The notes beneath the pieces are model-generated. The model was not told the origin of the DNA. It saw only the letters and a list, made by a program, of their open reading frames with translations, and searched no databases. A program made the translations under genes and the position numbers. A DNA stretch of 12,344 nt, from the NCBI GenBank assembly GCA_023386515.1, contig JAEWJQ010000396.1, positions 1-12,344 on the forward strand. Direction: 5' to 3'. This document shows, in pieces, positions 1-5,874 of this stretch (position 1 is the first letter of the stretch; each line of letters opens with the position of its first letter). The DNA is from Pseudomonadota bacterium. Its GTDB lineage: Bacteria; Pseudomonadota; Alphaproteobacteria; Sphingomonadales; Sphingomonadaceae.

Positions 1-2
1 AG

Positions 3-1088
3 CGCCGGGTCGCCGCGACCCCCGAAACCGTCCGCAAGTTCGTCGCGCTGGGCGCAACGGTCGCCGGCGAGGCCGGAGCGGGCGCCGCCGCGTCCTTCGC
101 CGACGCCGCCTATGCCGAGGCGGGGGCGGCGGTCGGTGACCGTGCCGCGACGCTGGCCGGGGCGGACATCGTGCTCGGGGTGCAGGGGCCGGATCCCGCC
201 AGCCTCGGCGGGATCGCGCCGGGTGCCTGGCTGGTCGCGGGGCTCAATCCGTTCGGCGAACGGGCGCGGGTCGACGCCTATGCGGCGGCCGGGGTGGAGG
301 CGCTGGCGATGGAGTTGATGCCGCGCATCACCCGGGCCCAGTCGATGGACATCCTGTCGTCCCAATCGAACCTCAGCGGCTACAAGGCGGTACTCGACGC
401 GGCGGCGGAATATGGCCGCGCCTTTCCGATGATGATGACGGCGGCGGGCACGGTCAGCGCGGCCAAGGTGTTCGTCATGGGCGTCGGTGTCGCCGGGCTG
501 CAGGCGATCGCCACCGCCCGGCGGCTGGGCGCCCAGGTGTCGGCGACCGACGTCCGCTCGGCGACGCGCGAACAGATCCTCAGCCTCGGCGCCAAGCCGA
601 TCTTCGTCGAGGGCGTCGCCGGGATCGAGGGCGAGGGCAGCGGCGGTTACGCGGGCGAGATGAGCCCAGAATATCGGGCGGCGCAGGCCGAGTTGGTGTC
701 GAGCCATCTCGCCAAACAGGACATCGTCATCACCACCGCGCTGATTCCCGGTCGGCCGGCGCCGCGGCTGATCAGCGATGCGCAGCTGGCGACGATGCGT
801 CCGGGCAGCGTCGTCGTCGACCTCGCGGTCGAGCAGGGCGGCAACGTCGAGGGTGCCGTCGCTGGCGAGGTGGTCGAGCGCCATGGCGTCAAGATCGTCG
901 GCCACCGCAACGTGCCGTCGCGGCTGGCCGCCGATGCATCGGCGCTGTTCGCGCGCAATCTCTACAATTTCCTGTCGACTTTCTGGGACAAGGAGGCCGG
1001 GCGGCCCGTCCTCGACGAGGAGATCGGCGACGCGATCCGGCTGACGAAGGACGGGCAGGTGGTGCACGCAAGGTTGGTCGCTGGGTGA
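3..1088 (+). CDS. pntAA: NAD(P) transhydrogenase alpha-1 subunit, PntAA (5' truncated by window)
   Basis: This is the soluble NAD(H)-binding subunit (domain I) of the proton-translocating transhydrogenase, which transfers hydride between NADH and NADP+ using the proton gradient. The frame is open from base 3 and begins inside the conserved N-terminal stretch RRVAATPETVRKFVALGA, so roughly 10-20 residues and the start lie outside the window; 361 residues are visible. Other family marks are RITRAQSMDILSSQSNLSGY (the NAD-site loop region, bases about 324-383) and a Rossmann motif GVGVAG at 480-497 followed by SATDVRS. It ends at TGA 1086-1088 after HARLVAG with no membrane helices, as expected for the split alphaproteobacterial form, where the membrane part is a separate gene (pntAB). 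The stop overlaps the GTG of the following hicA-like frame (GTGA). The family assignment is very secure. Confidence 0.96.
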   Translation, partial: RRVAATPETVRKFVALGATVAGEAGAGAAASFADAAYAEAGAAVGDRAATLAGADIVLGVQGPDPASLGGIAPGAWLVAGLNPFGERARVDAYAAAGVEALAMELMPRITRAQSMDILSSQSNLSGYKAVLDAAAEYGRAFPMMMTAAGTVSAAKVFVMGVGVAGLQAIATARRLGAQVSATDVRSATREQILSLGAKPIFVEGVAGIEGEGSGGYAGEMSPEYRAAQAELVSSHLAKQDIVITTALIPGRPAPRLISDAQLATMRPGSVVVDLAVEQGGNVEGAVAGEVVERHGVKIVGHRNVPSRLAADASALFARNLYNFLSTFWDKEAGRPVLDEEIGDAIRLTKDGQVVHARLVAG

Positions 1089-1328
1089 ACGCCGACAAGC
1101 TACTCGCCGCGATGAGCCAATCCACGCGATTGGCGGATCGCGGATATCGAGCGGCTTTGCGGGCGGTACGGGCTGACTTGCACGGCACCCCGCAAGGGGT
1201 CACATTACAAGGTATCGCATCCGGCCTCACCGGTGATCCTGACGATACCGGCGCATCGACCGATCAAGCCGGTCTACGTTCGGGAACTAGTGCGGCTGAT
1301 CGATGCGATTGGGGAGCGCGAGCGATGA
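1085..1328 (+). pseudogene. hicA: HicA-family toxin (mRNA interferase) with a frameshift near the start
   Basis: A HicA-like protein is encoded in two frames. GTG 1085 opens MNADKLLAAM, a typical HicA N-terminus. The body then continues one frame over, from about 1119: NPRDWRIADIERLCGRYG, APRKGSHYKVSHP, ILTIPAHRPIKPVYVREL, ending at TGA 1326-1328. The GSH histidine (codon 1203-1205) corresponds to the family's catalytic His. The body frame has a TGA at 1113-1115 and no ATG, GTG or TTG between there and the GSH motif, so it has no usable start of its own. In relatives I recall, two residues separate the Met from NPRDW; here there are four bases (1115-1118), suggesting a 2-base loss, although a 1-base gain gives the same frame. 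The composite would be about 80 residues, a normal HicA length. The TGA overlaps the hicB ATG (ATGA). Most likely an inactivated toxin; a sequencing error or recoding are alternatives. Confidence 0.82.
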
Positions 1329-1540
1329 AACCGGAAGATTACGAGGTCGATATCCGACCCTTGTCGGACACTGACGGTGGCGGTTTCGTTGGCATCGTAC
1401 CCGATCTACCAGGTTGTGTATCCGATGGAGATACGCCGCACGAGGCGCTGTCCAATGCCTATGACGCCATTACATCGTGGGTCGAGGCTGCGGAAGAATT
1501 AGGGCGGCCCGTGCCGCAGCCACGCCGCGCCGCCGCCTAG
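1325..1540 (+). CDS. hicB: HicB-family antitoxin
   Basis: A 71-residue protein of the HicB antitoxin type, which binds and neutralises the HicA RNase. The family signature is clear: YEVDIRPLSDTDGGGFVG (residues 6-23), VPDLPGCVSDGDTPHEAL (25-42), then a helix NAYDAITSWVEAAEELGRP. It is the short form, consisting of the RNase-H-like partial fold, with no evident C-terminal ribbon-helix-helix or HTH DNA-binding domain. DNA autoregulation by HicB alone is therefore doubtful. The ATG at 1325 overlaps the HicA stop (ATGA) and has GGGGAG at 1311-1316, eight bases upstream. The same frame is open back to GTG 1085, so a ribosome starting at the hicA GTG without shifting would make HicB with an 80-residue unrelated N-terminal extension. 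The short form is chosen because all HicB similarity lies after Met 1325. Confidence 0.9.
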   Translation: MKPEDYEVDIRPLSDTDGGGFVGIVPDLPGCVSDGDTPHEALSNAYDAITSWVEAAEELGRPVPQPRRAAA

Positions 1541-1570
1541 TGCGACCTTTGAGACTTTTGGAGGACTGAC

Positions 1571-1870
1571 GTGGACTTCATCGCGATCCTGTCGATCTTC
1601 GTCCTGGCCTGTTTCGTCGGCTATTACGTCGTCTGGTCGGTGACGCCGGCGCTGCACACGCCGCTGATGGCGGTGACCAATGCGATCTCGTCGGTGATCA
1701 TCGTCGGCGCGCTGATCGCCGGGGCGGCGGCGGGCAGCACGGCGTCGAAATGGCTGGGGCTGCTCGGCGTCGTGCTGGCCAGCATCAACATCTTCGGCGG
1801 CTTTGCCGTCACCAGCCGCATGCTCGCCATGTACAAGAAGAAGGACCGGCCGGCGGCGGCCAGCAAATAA
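1571..1870 (+). CDS. pntAB: NAD(P) transhydrogenase alpha-2 subunit, PntAB
   Basis: A 99-residue membrane subunit (the alpha part of domain II) of the proton-translocating transhydrogenase. It supplies three helices to the proton channel and pairs with PntB. Helices are visible at about residues 4-22 (IAILSIFVLACFVGYYVVW), 34-54 (VTNAISSVIIVGALIAGAAA) and 60-82 (WLGLLGVVLASINIFGGFAV). The segment TPLMAVTNAISSVIIVGAL is highly conserved in this subunit, and the C-terminus SRMLAMYKKKDRP is basic, as usual. The start is GTG 1571, supported by GGAGG at 1560-1564 with six bases of spacing. It follows hicB by 30 bases and precedes pntB by 96 bases containing a palindromic repeat. In most genomes I know this gene directly follows pntAA; here a hicAB pair is interposed. 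Confidence 0.96.
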   Translation: MDFIAILSIFVLACFVGYYVVWSVTPALHTPLMAVTNAISSVIIVGALIAGAAAGSTASKWLGLLGVVLASINIFGGFAVTSRMLAMYKKKDRPAAASK

Positions 1871-1872
1871 TA

Positions 1873-1951
1873 CGTCACCCCGGCGAAGCCGGGGTCCACG
1901 CATCCACTTGCGCTGGTGGCGCGGTGGATCCCGGCCCTGGCCGGAATGACG
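1873..1951 (+). repeat. REP-like extragenic palindrome between pntAB and pntB
   Basis: A roughly 79-base imperfect palindrome made of two inverted copies of a short GC-rich unit. Outer arms are CGTCA (1873-1877) and TGACG (1947-1951). The left copy forms a 7-bp hairpin, CCCCGGC-gaa-GCCGGGG (1878-1894); the right copy forms CCGGCC-ct-GGCCGG (1931-1944). Inner TCCA (1895-1898) pairs with TGGA (1925-1928). Units of the form 'cgtcaccccggcgaagccgg' paired with 'ccggaatgacg' are, from memory, a common dispersed repeat in sphingomonads and caulobacters. In the transcript it would fold into a long hairpin lacking a T tract, so it could act as an mRNA-stability or attenuation element inside the operon rather than a simple terminator. 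Confidence 0.75.
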
Positions 1952-1966
1952 ACAAGGGGGGACAGG

Positions 1967-3466
1967 ATGGAACACGCAACTGCCGGCAGTTCGTTCGCGG
2001 CACTGGCTTATCTGATTGCCGGCGTGTGCTTCATCCTCGCGCTGCGCGGGTTGTCGTCGCCGATCTCGAGCCAGCGCGGCAATCGGCTCGGCATGATCGG
2101 CATGGCGATCGCCGTCGTGACGACATTGGTCACGCATGTGCCTTTGGGGGGATTGAGCGGCGCCCATGCGCCGGCTGTCGGGATAGGCGGCGGATATCTT
2201 GATATCGTAACCGCGCTCGAAATTCTCGCCGCCATCGCGATCGGCGCGGTGATCGGCATCACCACCGCGCGCCGCATCGCGATGACCGCCATGCCGCAGC
2301 TGGTCGCCGCCTTCCACAGCCTCGTCGGCCTCGCCGCGGTGCTCGTCGCCGCCGCCGCCTATTTCAACCCGTCGGCGTTCGGCATCGCCGATCTGGTCGT
2401 CCCGCTGCTCGGCAAGCCGTTCGCCATCATCCACCCGGTCAGCCGGATCGAGATGGGGCTTGGCGTCGCGATCGGCGCGATCACCTTCTCCGGATCGGTG
2501 ATCGCCTTCCTCAAGCTCAACGGCAATATGGGCGGCAAGCCTATCCTGCTGCCCGGTCGCCATGTCCTCAACCTCGGCGTCATCGCCGCCATCCTGCTGC
2601 TCGTCGCCTATTTTACCCAGGATCAGAGCCCCTGGGTGTTCTGGACGATCACCATCCTGTCCTTCGCAATCGGCTTCCTGCTGATCATCCCCATCGGCGG
2701 CGCGGACATGCCGGTGGTCGTGTCGATGCTGAACACCTATTCGGGCTGGGCGGCGGCGGCCATGGGGTTCACGTTGCACAACAGCGCGATGATCATCACC
2801 GGCGCGCTGGTCGGATCGTCGGGCGCGATCCTCAGCTACATCATGTGCCGCGCAATGAACCGCAGCTTCCTCAGCGTCATCGCCGGCGGCTTCGGCGCCG
2901 AAGCGAGCGCGGGCGGCGGTGCGGCGCAGGTCGACCGGCCGTGGAAGCGCGGCTCGGCCGAGGACGCCGCCTTCCTGATGAGCCAGGCGGAACAGGTGAT
3001 CATCGTCCCGGGCTATGGCATGGCGGTGGCGCAGGCACAGCACGTGCTGCGTGAGATGGCCGACAAGCTGAAGGTGCATGGCGTCCGCGTCAAATATGCG
3101 ATCCACCCCGTCGCCGGCCGCATGCCCGGTCATATGAACGTGCTGCTCGCCGAGGCCAACGTTCCCTATGACGAGGTGTTCGAGTTGGAGGACATCAACG
3201 GCGAATTCGCCCAGACCGACGTCGCTTTCGTCATCGGCGCGAATGACGTGACCAATCCCGCGGCCAAGACGGACAAGAGCTCGCCGATCTACGGCATGCC
3301 CGTGCTCGATGTGGAAAAGGCCAAGACCGTTCTCTTCATCAAGCGATCGATGGGCGGTGTTGGCTATGCCGGCGTCGATAACGACGTCTTCTACCGCGAC
3401 AACACGATGATGCTGCTCGCCGACGCCAAGAAGATGGTCGAAGAGATCGTCAAGTCGCTGGACTAG
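1967..3466 (+). CDS. pntB: NAD(P) transhydrogenase beta subunit, PntB
   Basis: A 499-residue inner-membrane subunit carrying most of the proton channel (domain II) and the NADP(H)-binding domain III. The N-terminal two thirds are strongly hydrophobic helices starting with ALAYLIAGVCFILALRGL. His117, in the segment AFHSLVGLAAV, matches the channel histidine of PntB (His91 in E. coli numbering, from memory). LLIIPIGGADMPVVVSMLN and YSGWAAAAMGF follow. Domain III motifs are PGYGMAVAQAQ (from about residue 348), HPVAGRMPGHMNVLLAEA (from about 380), GANDVTNPAA (from about 424) and the KRSM...GYAGVDN NADP loop. ATG 1967 is chosen because a G-rich Shine-Dalgarno run (1956-1961) lies five bases upstream; the longer frame from GTG 1916 would translate the palindromic repeat. 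It is the last pnt gene, ending at TAG 3464-3466. Confidence 0.97.
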   Translation: MEHATAGSSFAALAYLIAGVCFILALRGLSSPISSQRGNRLGMIGMAIAVVTTLVTHVPLGGLSGAHAPAVGIGGGYLDIVTALEILAAIAIGAVIGITTARRIAMTAMPQLVAAFHSLVGLAAVLVAAAAYFNPSAFGIADLVVPLLGKPFAIIHPVSRIEMGLGVAIGAITFSGSVIAFLKLNGNMGGKPILLPGRHVLNLGVIAAILLLVAYFTQDQSPWVFWTITILSFAIGFLLIIPIGGADMPVVVSMLNTYSGWAAAAMGFTLHNSAMIITGALVGSSGAILSYIMCRAMNRSFLSVIAGGFGAEASAGGGAAQVDRPWKRGSAEDAAFLMSQAEQVIIVPGYGMAVAQAQHVLREMADKLKVHGVRVKYAIHPVAGRMPGHMNVLLAEANVPYDEVFELEDINGEFAQTDVAFVIGANDVTNPAAKTDKSSPIYGMPVLDVEKAKTVLFIKRSMGGVGYAGVDNDVFYRDNTMMLLADAKKMVEEIVKSLD

Positions 3467-3499
3467 CGAGAACGCATCCAAAACGGATATAACCGTCCT

Positions 3500-3519
3500 C
3501 GCCGACGTGCATGTCGGCG
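3500..3519 (+). promoter_or_regulatory. Perfect inverted repeat downstream of pntB, possible operator or hairpin
   Basis: Seven-base perfect arms CGCCGAC (3500-3506) and GTCGGCG (3513-3519) flank a six-base centre, 33 bases after the pntB stop and ahead of the regulator gene. It has no T tract, so it is a weak terminator candidate. Its position before a DNA-binding protein gene makes an operator possible. The function is inferred from position only; a chance match in GC-rich DNA remains possible. Confidence 0.35.
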
Positions 3520-3596
3520 CAGGCACGGTGCGGAACGGAGGCAATACGGCACCGGCCGGTCTGCCCTTGCTCTATCGTGCGCCGATGGGGAGCATG

Positions 3597-4535
3597 ATGA
3601 CGATCGGGGCCGGCACAGGCTACGCGATGGAAGGCCAACCGGTGGTGCTGGTCGCAGCGTCGAATGGTGGCGGCGATGCCGAACGTGCGGTGGCGGACCT
3701 GCGCTGTCGCATATTGCGGCGGCTCGACTGGACGCAATTGACCGATGGTCTGGACGAGCGCATCGGCCGCGTCGTGATCGTCGCGGAAGCCGGCGGCATA
3801 TCGCCGGAGGCACTCGACCAGGGCCTGCCGTGCCTTGACGATCTCGCCAGCGCGCGCGGCTTGCCAATCGTGATCAGCTTTGCGGCGCCGCAGCTCGATC
3901 AGGTCGCCGCGGCGCTCGGCGGCCCCCATGTCACGCTCCTTTGCGAGCCGACCGCGATCGATTGGGCCATCGCGCTCGCCATCGCGACGCAGATCGGCGT
4001 CCCGGTCCGCCTCAACGACAGCTGGCGGGAAAGCGCCGCTGCGCGGCTGCAGCGACTGAACGGCGAAGTGGCCCGTATCGCCGACATCTTGGCGCGTCTC
4101 GCGCAATCCGAGGAGGCGAGCGGCGATGTCGCCGATCGCCGCAGCGGCTATGATCCGGGTCCGATCGCGGCGACGCAGGACCCGGTGACGGCGCAGGAGG
4201 TGCGGCGCGCGATCCAGCTGCGCCGGTTGCGCGACAAACATTTCGAGATGTTCGGGGAGGGTCTGTTCGAGGATCCGGCCTGGGACATGCTGCTCGACCT
4301 GTACGCTGCCGAGCTGGAGGAGCAGCAGGTCAGCGTCTCCAGCCTGTGTATCGCCGCGGCGGTCGCGCCGACCACCGCTCTGCGCTGGATCGCCAAGATG
4401 ACGCAGATCGGCCTGTTCGTCCGCCATCCCGATCCCCTGGATCGCCGGCGCGCCTTCATGGGCCTGTCGCGCCCGGCGGCGGAGGCGATGCGCAGCTATA
4501 TGATCGCGGCGCGGCGCAACGAGGATCTCGGATGA
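3597..4535 (+). CDS. Winged-helix (MarR-like) regulator with N-terminal receiver-like region
   Basis: About 312 residues. The C-terminal third (roughly residues 195-300) looks like a winged helix-turn-helix: a lead helix VRRAIQLRRLRDKHFEMFG, FEDPAWDMLLDLYAAELE, VSVSSLCIAAAVAPTTALRW as the HTH, and a wing HPDPLDRRRAFMGLS. This layout is one I associate with sphingomonad regulators of the MarR/winged-helix type. The N-terminal part has alternating hydrophobic strands and helices (VVLVAAS, GRVVIVAEAGG, GLPIVISFAAP, HVTLLCEP), like a degenerate receiver or flavodoxin-like fold, but I see no phospho-acceptor Asp in the expected place. The start is uncertain: the frame is open from GTG 3507, with ATGs at 3585, 3594, 3597 and 3627. 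3597 has GGGGAG four bases upstream. It lies 130 bases after pntB on the same strand; its targets are unknown. Confidence 0.78.
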   Translation: MTIGAGTGYAMEGQPVVLVAASNGGGDAERAVADLRCRILRRLDWTQLTDGLDERIGRVVIVAEAGGISPEALDQGLPCLDDLASARGLPIVISFAAPQLDQVAAALGGPHVTLLCEPTAIDWAIALAIATQIGVPVRLNDSWRESAAARLQRLNGEVARIADILARLAQSEEASGDVADRRSGYDPGPIAATQDPVTAQEVRRAIQLRRLRDKHFEMFGEGLFEDPAWDMLLDLYAAELEEQQVSVSSLCIAAAVAPTTALRWIAKMTQIGLFVRHPDPLDRRRAFMGLSRPAAEAMRSYMIAARRNEDLG

Positions 4536-4600
4536 TCGACGACGTCATCGTCGGGCTTGCGCGCCGCGCGCGGGTTTGGCATCGGCATCCAACCCCGAGG

Positions 4601-4676
4601 GGGCGCTTAGCTCAGCTGGTAGAGCGGCTCGTTTACACCGAGTAGGTCGGCGGTTCGAACCCGTCAGCGCCCACCA
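4601..4676 (+). tRNA. tRNA-Val (anticodon UAC)
   Basis: A full 76-base cloverleaf. The acceptor stem is GGGCGCT (4601-4607) with AGCGCCC (4666-4672), followed by discriminator A and an encoded CCA (4674-4676). The D arm is GCTC-agctggta-GAGC (4610-4625). The anticodon stem is GCTCG/CGAGT with one G-U pair, and the loop TTTACAC gives anticodon TAC (4634-4636), reading GUA and other Val codons. The T arm is GGCGG-TTCGAAC-CCGTC with one G-U pair. It starts 65 bases after the regulator gene. The stop of the convergent minus-strand gene begins just two bases beyond the CCA. Confidence 0.97.
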
Positions 4677-4677
4677 T

Positions 4678-5082
4678 CTACCGTTCGCCGGACGGCCAGC
4701 GGTCGAACATCGGGCGCTGGATTGGACAGTGTTTCCCGCGCCGCTCCCAGGCCTTTTGCTGACGCTCCTCTTCGTCGTTGCTGCGGATCGTGGCGGACAC
4801 CGCCTGTTCGGGCGCTGCGATCACGAGCAGCGCGACGATCTCCGCCCGCAGCGATCGCAACGCAGCGGCGCGGCGATCGGCGGGGCCGCGGCGAGTCGCG
4901 ATCCGCCAAACCGCGTCGAACGGGGCACGGCGTCTCTCGCCGGGTACGGCATCGTGGAGAACCGCCAGCACGAGGCGCAGCTGCGCGGTCGGCGCAAGCA
5001 CGACGCCCGCGGCAACCGCGGCGGTGACGTCGTCGAGCGCGCGTAACGCCATCAGGACAAGCCGCTCATCTCCGATTCGCAT
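4678..5082 (-). CDS. Hypothetical protein, third gene of the TelA/XpaC cluster
   Basis: A 134-residue frame with no function I recognise. The N-terminal half is a helix-rich Ala/Leu/Val stretch (ERLVLMALRALDDVTAAVAA, then APTAQLRLVLAVLHDAVPG). The middle is Arg-rich, a short hydrophobic EIVALLVIAAPEQAVS follows, and the tail is polar and charged (NDEEERQQKAWERRGKHC). No signal peptide or confident membrane helix is seen. ATG 5082 has no good Shine-Dalgarno; an internal ATG at 5052 is an alternative. It starts 38 bases after the xpaC-like stop on the same strand, so it may be co-transcribed with that gene and telA. Overlapping open frames on the plus strand have poorer protein character. It is probably a real lineage-specific gene, but this rests on position and composition. 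Confidence 0.55.
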   Translation of the reverse strand: MRIGDERLVLMALRALDDVTAAVAAGVVLAPTAQLRLVLAVLHDAVPGERRRAPFDAVWRIATRRGPADRRAAALRSLRAEIVALLVIAAPEQAVSATIRSNDEEERQQKAWERRGKHCPIQRPMFDRWPSGER

Positions 5083-5120
5083 TGGCGATCTGGAACATAT
5101 GGGGAACGTCGTGGCAAGTC

Positions 5121-5867
5121 TCAGGCGGCGGGCGGTGCCTCGTCGCCGCGGTATTTCACTTCCAGATAACGGCCCCGCGTCGCTAGATTGTCGAGATCGT
5201 CCTGCGCCAACCGCCGGGTCATATCGGCGATCTCCTGCTCGATCAGCTTGAGACCGGAGACCAGCTCCGCATCGGGGGTGCGCCCGTTGCGCTCCACCTT
5301 GCGCAGCGGTTCCGGCACCCGCGCGTAATCGTTGACGAAAGCCGGCAGCTGTTCGCCGATCAGTCGGCGCACCTCATAGGCTTCCTCGTCGCGCCCCTCC
5401 AGCCGGCCGAGCTGCGGCGACAGCGTTTCCAGTCGCAGGCCGATCTGGTCGACGAGCGCGCGGGCCGGCGCTGGAAGGGTAGGGCGCTGCGCATCGAGCC
5501 ACCGCTCGGTCTTGGCCGGCAGCGCCTTGATGTCGACCTCGCGCAGGCTCTTCTCGCTGGGCGCGCGGGCGGCGGGCGCCATGGCGATGAGCAGCGTCGC
5601 CGCGACCATCAGCAGCAGCACGCCGAGCGCACCGAAGATGCCGAGCGGGAAGACCATGCCGGCCGCTCCCGCCGCGATCAGGATGATCGCGTTGACGATG
5701 GCGATGAAGGCGAGCCGCTGGCCGGCGCCGACCGCCTTGCGCTTCAGCCGTTTGCCATGGACCCGATATTGGTCGCGAAGCTGGTCGCGTGCCGGCCCGC
5801 CATAATCCTGGCCGAGCCGCGCCAGCGTGGCGCGGGCGCGGGCGATCTGTTCGTCGACTTCGGTCAT
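5121..5867 (-). CDS. XpaC-like membrane protein paired with TelA
   Basis: A 248-residue protein with a basic soluble N-terminus (residues 1-50, ending GKRLKRKAVGAGQR), two adjacent transmembrane helices (about 52-70 and 72-97, with a short turn around MVFPLG), and a helical C-terminal domain of about 150 residues facing the cytoplasm by the positive-inside rule. The fold pattern and the directly upstream telA match the XpaC / '5-bromo-4-chloroindolyl phosphate hydrolysis' family, which is commonly found next to TelA (xpaC-yceH in Bacillus). That name describes a phenotype, not a known activity; no catalytic motif is visible. ATG 5867 is seven bases from the telA stop (TAA 5877-5875), and its AAGG Shine-Dalgarno overlaps that stop, implying translational coupling. 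The family call is moderately sure because sequence conservation in this family is low. Confidence 0.72.
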   Translation of the reverse strand: MTEVDEQIARARATLARLGQDYGGPARDQLRDQYRVHGKRLKRKAVGAGQRLAFIAIVNAIILIAAGAAGMVFPLGIFGALGVLLLMVAATLLIAMAPAARAPSEKSLREVDIKALPAKTERWLDAQRPTLPAPARALVDQIGLRLETLSPQLGRLEGRDEEAYEVRRLIGEQLPAFVNDYARVPEPLRKVERNGRTPDAELVSGLKLIEQEIADMTRRLAQDDLDNLATRGRYLEVKYRGDEAPPAA

Positions 5868-5874
5868 CGCGGCC

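Noticed and set aside
1085..1540. A single 151-residue protein spanning the HicA start and HicB
   Set aside because: Residues 12 to 80 are the out-of-frame reading of an obvious HicA body, so this frame is treated as a consequence of the frameshift and not as a designed fusion; it is discussed as a finding.
1499..3544. Long minus-strand open frame (681 codons) opposite pntAB/pntB
   Set aside because: It is antisense to genes with unmistakable transhydrogenase motifs. Its translation is dominated by His/Arg/Asp/Gly, typical of the complement of high-GC coding DNA, and it has no recognisable domain or ribosome site.
3450..4427. Minus-strand open frame opposite the winged-helix regulator
   Set aside because: The plus strand encodes a coherent winged-helix protein; the complement is Arg/Asp-rich with no domain.
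4532..4645. Small frame starting at the ATGA overlap with the regulator stop
   Set aside because: Its last third runs through the tRNA-Val gene and it has no recognisable features.
4601..4676. tRNA 3' end as an integration (att) site
   Set aside because: No integrase and no direct repeat of the tRNA 3' end were seen in the window.
4576..5251. Plus-strand open frames over the unknown minus-strand gene
   Set aside because: One overlaps the tRNA, and all are Arg/Ser/Ala-rich without helix pattern or start signals. The minus-strand frame has better protein character and a co-directional neighbour.
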